Below are positions 59,101 to 64,000 of a stretch of 64,000 bases of DNA, piece after piece. The position numbers and the translations under genes are program-made. Numbering within the stretch: position 1 is the stretch's first letter; every line of letters begins with the position of its first letter. The notes beneath the pieces were generated by a model that was not told the origin of the DNA, did not search any database, and worked only from the letters and a program-made list of their open reading frames with translations. Where the stretch lies: the NCBI GenBank assembly GCA_009869945.1, contig WIXG01000130.1, positions 124,001-188,000 on the forward strand, read 5' to 3'. Source of the stretch: Mesaphorura yosii. Taxonomy: Eukaryota > Arthropoda > Collembola > Poduromorpha > Tullbergiidae.

Positions 59101-60830
59101 CCATCTTGGAAGTAACTGTAAAAATGGTGCAAATTAGTCGCCTAGCATAAATAATCTGCAGTTGGTGACAAAGGCCGGTTTAAAAAACATTGCATACTTG
59201 TTCAGTGCATGGTAATAATCCACCAGATGCTTCAACAATTCCACACCTTTCTTTGTCTTGATTTCGTTGACCTTTATCATGTACTCGCATAAGTGCAGTT
59301 GCAGGAGTCGTCTTTCCTTTTCTGTTTCATCTGCAATCTCAGCAGGTGTGACTTCCTTTCGAAACATTCCTGCGTCTCGAGCCTGTGCTTTCTTTTCCTA
59401 AAAGTGTGGAATAGTGATTTAGTGATCGCATCAAAGGCAAAAACCTCACTCATGGCATGATAATAATCAACTGCCGTGCGAACCTTTTCCAGTTTGGAAT
59501 GCTTTGCTTCATAATCCTTCAACGATTTCTCAAAGGGTCTCTTCAATTCCCCTTTCACTCCTCGAATGTCGCCTTTCAGGAGAGTATCCAGTGGGAATAA
59601 TATCATATTCTGCAGGTTTTGCATCTACACAAACACAAACGGACAATTTTTATGAAGAATTGTAATGATTAGACTAGTCTGTCCGCTTCGAAATGTTTCA
59701 TACCAGAGTCTTTTGCAGATTCGACATCTCCTTTGTGACAACTGCAAACTTCAAGAAGGCCGCACCAAGTTCCGGTTCGTGGCTGCTTAATGCCCCATTT
59801 CCCAGCCTCTCCAAAGCTCGAGACAATGCAAGTTCACTGTCAACATGAGTACTTCCACTTTGGTGGATTGCTTTGATGGATTTCTTCATCTTGATGAGCC
59901 CCTCACGATCGTTGTCCAGGGCCTGGAAGAAGAGTATCGCTTTGGTATTCGCCATTTTCGGCTCAACTTTCATGTACTACAAAACTGAAACTTCAGCTGG
60001 GACTCCGGGACTGAAATAGATTACTTAACTCACATAACTGCAGGCGCAAAAGTCGCACGAAATGCTTCAAAATATAAATCGCAACTGATTACGTTTACGT
60101 CTGATTGTAGTTGCGAGTCGACAGAACGAAGAACACCTGCTTCCAGGAGAGGGGACGCACTTCCGTTTTTGAGACCGGATGTAAACACTTCCCGTTATAG
60201 GGTTTAACAAGCATGTCATGCGTCGCGTATCATAACACGCAGATATAGAAATTCAAACTGCTATGCATCTAATTTGTCTATAGACATTTTTGACATGAAA
60301 ATCAGCTTATTCCATTACATATTCTTGCTACTAAGAAAAACTTATAAAACACAATAGCTGATTGCCCGAAGAGTTGAGCAGAAGAGCAGATGCACGCACC
60401 TGGACTCCTGACATGTGCGGTGTCTGCACAGCAGAAAAGCTGTCTTACTGGAAAATACCAGCCAGTTCCCTATCACTAATGAACTTTCCCTACGACTCAA
60501 ATTTGTAATGGTCCTGGCTTGTGACAAAATTTTAGGCATATGCATTGCATTCTAGTTGTATTTCCTCTTCTGAACGATAGAAGGATGCGAAAACCTTCCG
60601 AAAATCAGTCACATTCGTAGAATTCATATAACATCGACGTCAATTTCTGAATACTCTGACGAGTTGGCCAAATTATGCCTGAACTAAAACTTGTATTCGC
60701 TTACCTCATCCAAACATGCCACTGCATTGCGGCAGTGTGGAATTCTTCCCACAAACGTTGACGTGATTGGTGAATGGAAATCATCTCGTGTCTCCTCAAT
60801 GAATTCATTCACTGTGATTATTTCAGGCAT
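56127..60830 (-). CDS. ASAP: ASAP, BAR-PH-ArfGAP-ankyrin-SH3 protein
   Basis: Arf GTPase-activating protein acting at membranes and focal adhesions. Thirteen exons: 60830-60705, 59922-59704, 59624-59445, 59397-59198, 59115-58971, 58891-58877, 58561-58202, 58124-57992, 57924-57524, 57447-57187, 57110-56942, 56871-56375, 56309-56127; every phase closes, giving 962 residues. Domains: conserved N-terminus ([20 protein letters not shown]), BAR (about 43-290), PH ([20 protein letters not shown] to [13 protein letters not shown]), ArfGAP with the CX2C-X16-CX2C zinc site (CADC ... CIEC) and the catalytic Arg in GVHRTLGV, ankyrin repeats ([22 protein letters not shown]), a Pro/Ser-rich region with APPPPSPS, and a C-terminal SH3 ([19 protein letters not shown]). 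Exon 6 is a 15-base microexon. The Pro-rich region is shorter than in vertebrate ASAP1. An apparent Met start at 59973 lies in the intron 1 polypyrimidine tract region and is not used in this model. Confidence 0.95.
59923..60704. other. Intron 1 of ASAP
   Basis: A 782-base intron. An open frame at 60342-60545 on the minus strand is not needed, because exon 1 (ending ACLDE) joins exon 2 (starting ALDNDRE) in phase as in other ASAP proteins. Confidence 0.55.
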
Positions 60831-62096
60831 GATCTTTGGTTGGCAGACTAAGAACCAACGAACATTAAAGATGGATACGCGTCAACGAAATCCTAGGCAA
60901 GCAGATTCGTTGTGCGTGTCTTCTCCAAGTCACCAAGTTCTTTGACAATTGAGAGAACTACTACTAATTTCAATTACTCATCTTGACGTTCCTTGAGTGA
61001 GAAATGGATCTTCTATTAACAAACGGAAGTACAACACCGTGCAGTTTACAAAAGGTTAACCATTGAAATTATAAAAGCATTGTCGAAGATTTCATACCTT
61101 CCAACTTCAACCTCACAAAATGATTGCAACGATGTCGAGATTCTGTTCGTTCAATTTAATACTCAATACTTGCTTATGAAATATGAGTTAAGCAATCAAA
61201 CTGGAAAACTTGTCAAGTCCAAATAAACAAATACAAACTTCTCGAAGACCAAGTGACAGCATCGATTCGACTGACACATGCGCCTGAAAGATTACCATTA
61301 TCGGCCATGTATTACCAAGTTGTCACAATTCACAGCACTGAAAGCAGTAAAGACTCACCTCAGACCTCAGCCAATGTAAACATTTAATAAGGATGTGAGA
61401 TATTTAAAACTGGAACTCGAACGAACGAACAACACCCACCGAGTAAATAGAATGACAATTTAAATGCAACTCGAATGCATGCAATTAGAAACTGCACATT
61501 TAGATGGAGTGTGATCTTTGTCTTCACAAAATCTTCCCTGAGATACTAATTCTGCATGTGCGTGAATGTTTCTTAAGGGCAATTACCTAATTTAATTAAT
61601 TAAAGAGAGATTTAAACTTTCAATTTCTCTTGCGCGTACAGCAAGCAAACCAAAACACTTCATGCATTGCTGAACTTGGTCTTGGCCTCGGCTCTTGGGT
61701 GCCTTGTCTAGTGTTTGTATACGAACCCAATGCATCAATTCTGTAGGAGAATGTAGTTGAAAGCTGAAGCTGAAGCTGGACTTATTCCAAGTCCAATAAA
61801 ATGCTATGCTGTGCTGCGCTACGCTGTGACTGTTCTGATCTTGGGTCTTGTCTAACCTGTATCTGTCGCATATGCGTATGATTCTCACGGCACCAAAATT
61901 AAACGCACGGATTCACTAATTGAATTGTGAATCAGATTCTAAAGTTGCAACATTAACATCACAGACTAATTAAATTTAGTTGAAGTTAACTAACAGTGAA
62001 AGCAGTACATTAAGTGCCGGCATCATTTACATCATCTCCTAACGGTGCAATTATTTGGTGACGTGACTCATTCGAGTTTGTTACTGTTTTCATGGA
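60831..62096. promoter_or_regulatory. Divergent promoter region, ASAP and BLOC1S5
   Basis: The two genes start on opposite strands at either end of this 1.27 kb stretch, so both promoters should lie here. No named element was recognised. Confidence 0.4.
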
Positions 62097-62731
62097 ATGG
62101 CAGAAGGTGAGTCACAAAACTGTGAATTATTTACTGGCTGATTTGTTCTGATTATTGAGATAAACACACGTAACAGACTTGGCTGTTGTGTCTTTTAGAT
62201 GTAGGAGTCATTTACTCCACTTTGTTTGACCACAAGCCGACGCTGAGGCGAGAAGTTGAATATTTTGTCAAAGAATTTGAGGTGAGCCGATTTCTTAAGA
62301 ATTTTAAATTGAGTTTTAGGCTATCGCCCGTAATCATAATGTGCTCTATGCTATTTTAGGAGAAGCGAAGGGACCGAGAGGTCGAAAATCTACTCCGTGC
62401 ATTGGATCATATCACAGAATTGACAGAAACTGAGATTCCTAGAGCCCAATCACTTGGAGACATTCATTTACCGAAGCTAATCAGTGAAGTACAAGTTGCC
62501 GAGTCGATATCAGACAAGCTTATGAACATTCTGGACAACTCTGAAAAGAAGTACAAAGAGAGTTTAGAGCAAACACGAGTCAATCGTGCCGCTGAGTGGG
62601 ATACATTTGTTCATGATATGACCACCAGGTGCATTCGTATCGACAACCTGTACAGAGACAAACAAAACGAAGCACGTGCGTCATATCAAAGAGCCGAAGA
62701 AAAGTTACTGGCACAAGCGCAGGCGAAATAA
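62097..62731 (+). CDS. BLOC1S5: BLOC1S5 (muted), BLOC-1 subunit
   Basis: Subunit of the BLOC-1 complex, which sorts cargo from endosomes to lysosome-related organelles. Three exons, 62097-62106, 62199-62281 and 62360-62731, close to 154 residues. Exon 1 codes only for MAE plus one base. The family block IYSTLFDHKPTLRREVEYFV continues into KEFEEKRRDREVENLL and matches the conserved N-terminal region of muted. The rest is charged and predicted coiled coil, as expected. The start was chosen because the nearby ATG at 62092 would be out of phase with exon 2. The stop is only 46 bases before the next gene's ATG on the same strand, without a poly(A) signal between. Confidence 0.85.
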
Positions 62732-62777
62732 TTGTTGCTCATACTTTTCAAAGTCAAACATTTCCACGTATACAACA

Positions 62778-63511
62778 ATGGTTGATGTGTTCGCGAACGA
62801 TCGATCCAACCTTGGAGTAATTCAGGATCCAAATCTCAAGGTTAAGCCGGGGAAGGCACTTCAGAAATTTCTAGATGAGGATTATACGCCTCGTACGGAT
62901 GGGAATCAGTATCTCACGCTAAGTGACATCAAGGCACTGTGGAAGAAGGTTAAAGGCTCCGATGGTGTTCCCGGAAGAAAAGTCTACTTGCATGAACTAA
63001 TGGCCGATTCTGAGCTCCTGCTTCCAAATCTAGTCATTCCTGAGAGAAACCCAGAGTTGGAAAAGCGCGTGCAAGCTTTGAGGCGATCCTTGGCGGAGAA
63101 GGAGTATCAGCGAATGGTGCAGAATATAAATGTAGGAAGTCGCTTCAAGACTGAGGACACGATAGGATATCAGAGTAAGAAATACAAACTAGCCGCAAAG
63201 TCACGCGTATTATTATGACTGGAAGTTAATTTGTTTCTCCTCGAATTTTAGTGAAAATGATGAACACGGGCCTAATCGGAGTCTTCCAATTTATTGTGTC
63301 CGTTGCAGCAGCCTTCTTGTTTGGTTTTATTGGAATCGAAGCTTTCGGCGGGTTATCTTTGGACCTGGCAGTGAGATTGCTGTTGGGAATCGTGTTTGCG
63401 CTCATCGTGGGTTTGGCTGAATTGTACTTCTTAGCTGTAAATCTGAGCATTTCGGAAACCCCAACAATCGGTCCACCAACAAAGCAAGATGGCCATTTAA
63501 AACTTCAGTGA
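62778..63511 (+). CDS. TMEM199: TMEM199/VMA12, V-ATPase assembly factor
   Basis: ER membrane protein needed to assemble the V0 sector of the vacuolar H+-ATPase. Two exons, 62778-63174 and 63252-63511, close in phase to 218 residues. Diagnostic sequence: KVYLHELMADSELLLP, then ERNPELEKRVQALRRSLAEK and EYQRM, the same order as LYLHELL, RNPEL and EEYKR in human TMEM199. Two C-terminal membrane spans follow (GVFQFIVSVAAAFLFGFIG and RLLLGIVFALIVGLAELYFL), as in the family. An open frame extends upstream from the ATG into the BLOC1S5 3' end but in a different frame from that gene. An apparent longer exon 1 frame past 63174 runs into the intron. Confidence 0.9.
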
Positions 63512-64000
63512 GAAAGTGAGAACGCGAAATGTAATAGCATTTAGACTTACAATTTGTCCAGATTATTAGTCTTTCTTAGTCAGCCTTGCGCGACATTCCA
63601 CTTATGTATTGTTTATCGTTCCGTAAACGGGGTCTGCTGTCTGGCGTAGACGCAAGCATTATCTTGATGTGTAATTTGTTTGTTGAATTTTTGCAAGAGA
63701 AAATAAAATATCCAAACAGTAAACCGTTGCTTGAATCTGCGCAAAAAATATTGTAGAAATCCTGCACGAATAAATTCGGCACGTGGCCCTTGATCTTATT
63801 TTTGTTTTCGAAATGGTCTCGAGGTCGGCTTCTTTACTGCAATGTGTCGCAGGATTCATGAAAGGGAAATCTTCCATTTGCACTCCTCGTCACACTGACG
63901 AAATATGACGGCGACGGGGCATTTTCAAAGGTCTCGGCACAAACACAATGACCGCCGACCGTCAAGACCACTGTCGCTGTGTCGCTAGTCGCTTTTGAAT
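63512..64000. other. Right flank
   Basis: 3' UTR of TMEM199, then unassigned sequence to the window edge. No further gene can be supported. Confidence 0.4.
63702..63707 (+). terminator. Candidate poly(A) signal of TMEM199
   Basis: AATAAA about 190 bases after the TMEM199 stop. It could end a transcript carrying both BLOC1S5 and TMEM199. Confidence 0.45.

Noticed and set aside
59704-59973. Met at 59973 as the ASAP start
   Set aside because: The sequence just before ALDNDREG is a polypyrimidine tract ending in ttccag, and a real first exon at 60705-60830 supplies the conserved N-terminus in phase.
63576-63883. Minus-strand frames at the right edge
   Set aside because: They lie in the TMEM199 3' flank and have no recognisable features.
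1-64000. CRISPR arrays, bacterial operons, prophage or recent horizontal transfer
   Set aside because: Intron-rich eukaryotic genes throughout, and no regularly spaced repeats. The PsuG-PfkB gene has bacterial relatives but carries nine introns and is known fused in other eukaryotes.

Overview
The window looks like a piece of an arthropod nuclear genome, most probably a springtail (Collembola). The genes have many short GT-AG introns. There are two insect-type seven-transmembrane chemoreceptor-like genes, and (TTAGG)n, the arthropod telomere unit, occurs inside a repeat. The springtail placement is inference; no species marker was seen.

Layout from left to right: METTL3, the m6A writer (+); a secreted protein of unknown function (+); an alpha-1,6-fucosyltransferase (FUT8-like, -) preceded by a tiny NDUFB1-like reading frame whose stop overlaps the fucosyltransferase start; a tandem pair of chemoreceptor-like genes (-); PSMD14/Rpn11 (-), divergent from CMC1 (+). 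Next is one very long gene (+, about 15.7 to 50.7 kb) for a fused pseudouridine-5'-phosphate glycosidase and PfkB-type kinase. One of its introns is about 27.7 kb. Nested antisense inside its introns are a small cysteine-rich secreted protein and a 784-residue tetraspanin with a hugely expanded large extracellular loop. After it come a short orphan gene (-), the 13-exon ArfGAP ASAP (-), and BLOC1S5 and TMEM199/VMA12 (+) packed 46 bp apart.

Functional links are loose, as expected for ordinary eukaryotic gene order. The PsuG-PfkB fusion joins two steps of pseudouridine breakdown in one protein. BLOC1S5 (lysosome-related organelle biogenesis) and TMEM199 (V-ATPase assembly) both serve endolysosomal compartments and may share a transcript. 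NDUFB1-like and FUT8 appear to share a transcript but not a pathway.

Exon models were built by hand from splice consensus, reading phase and remembered family alignments; every model given closes in frame. Intergenic and intronic stretches are mostly without recognisable content. The exception is a roughly 390 bp fold-back element near 16.4 to 16.8 kb with telomere-like motifs at its centre.
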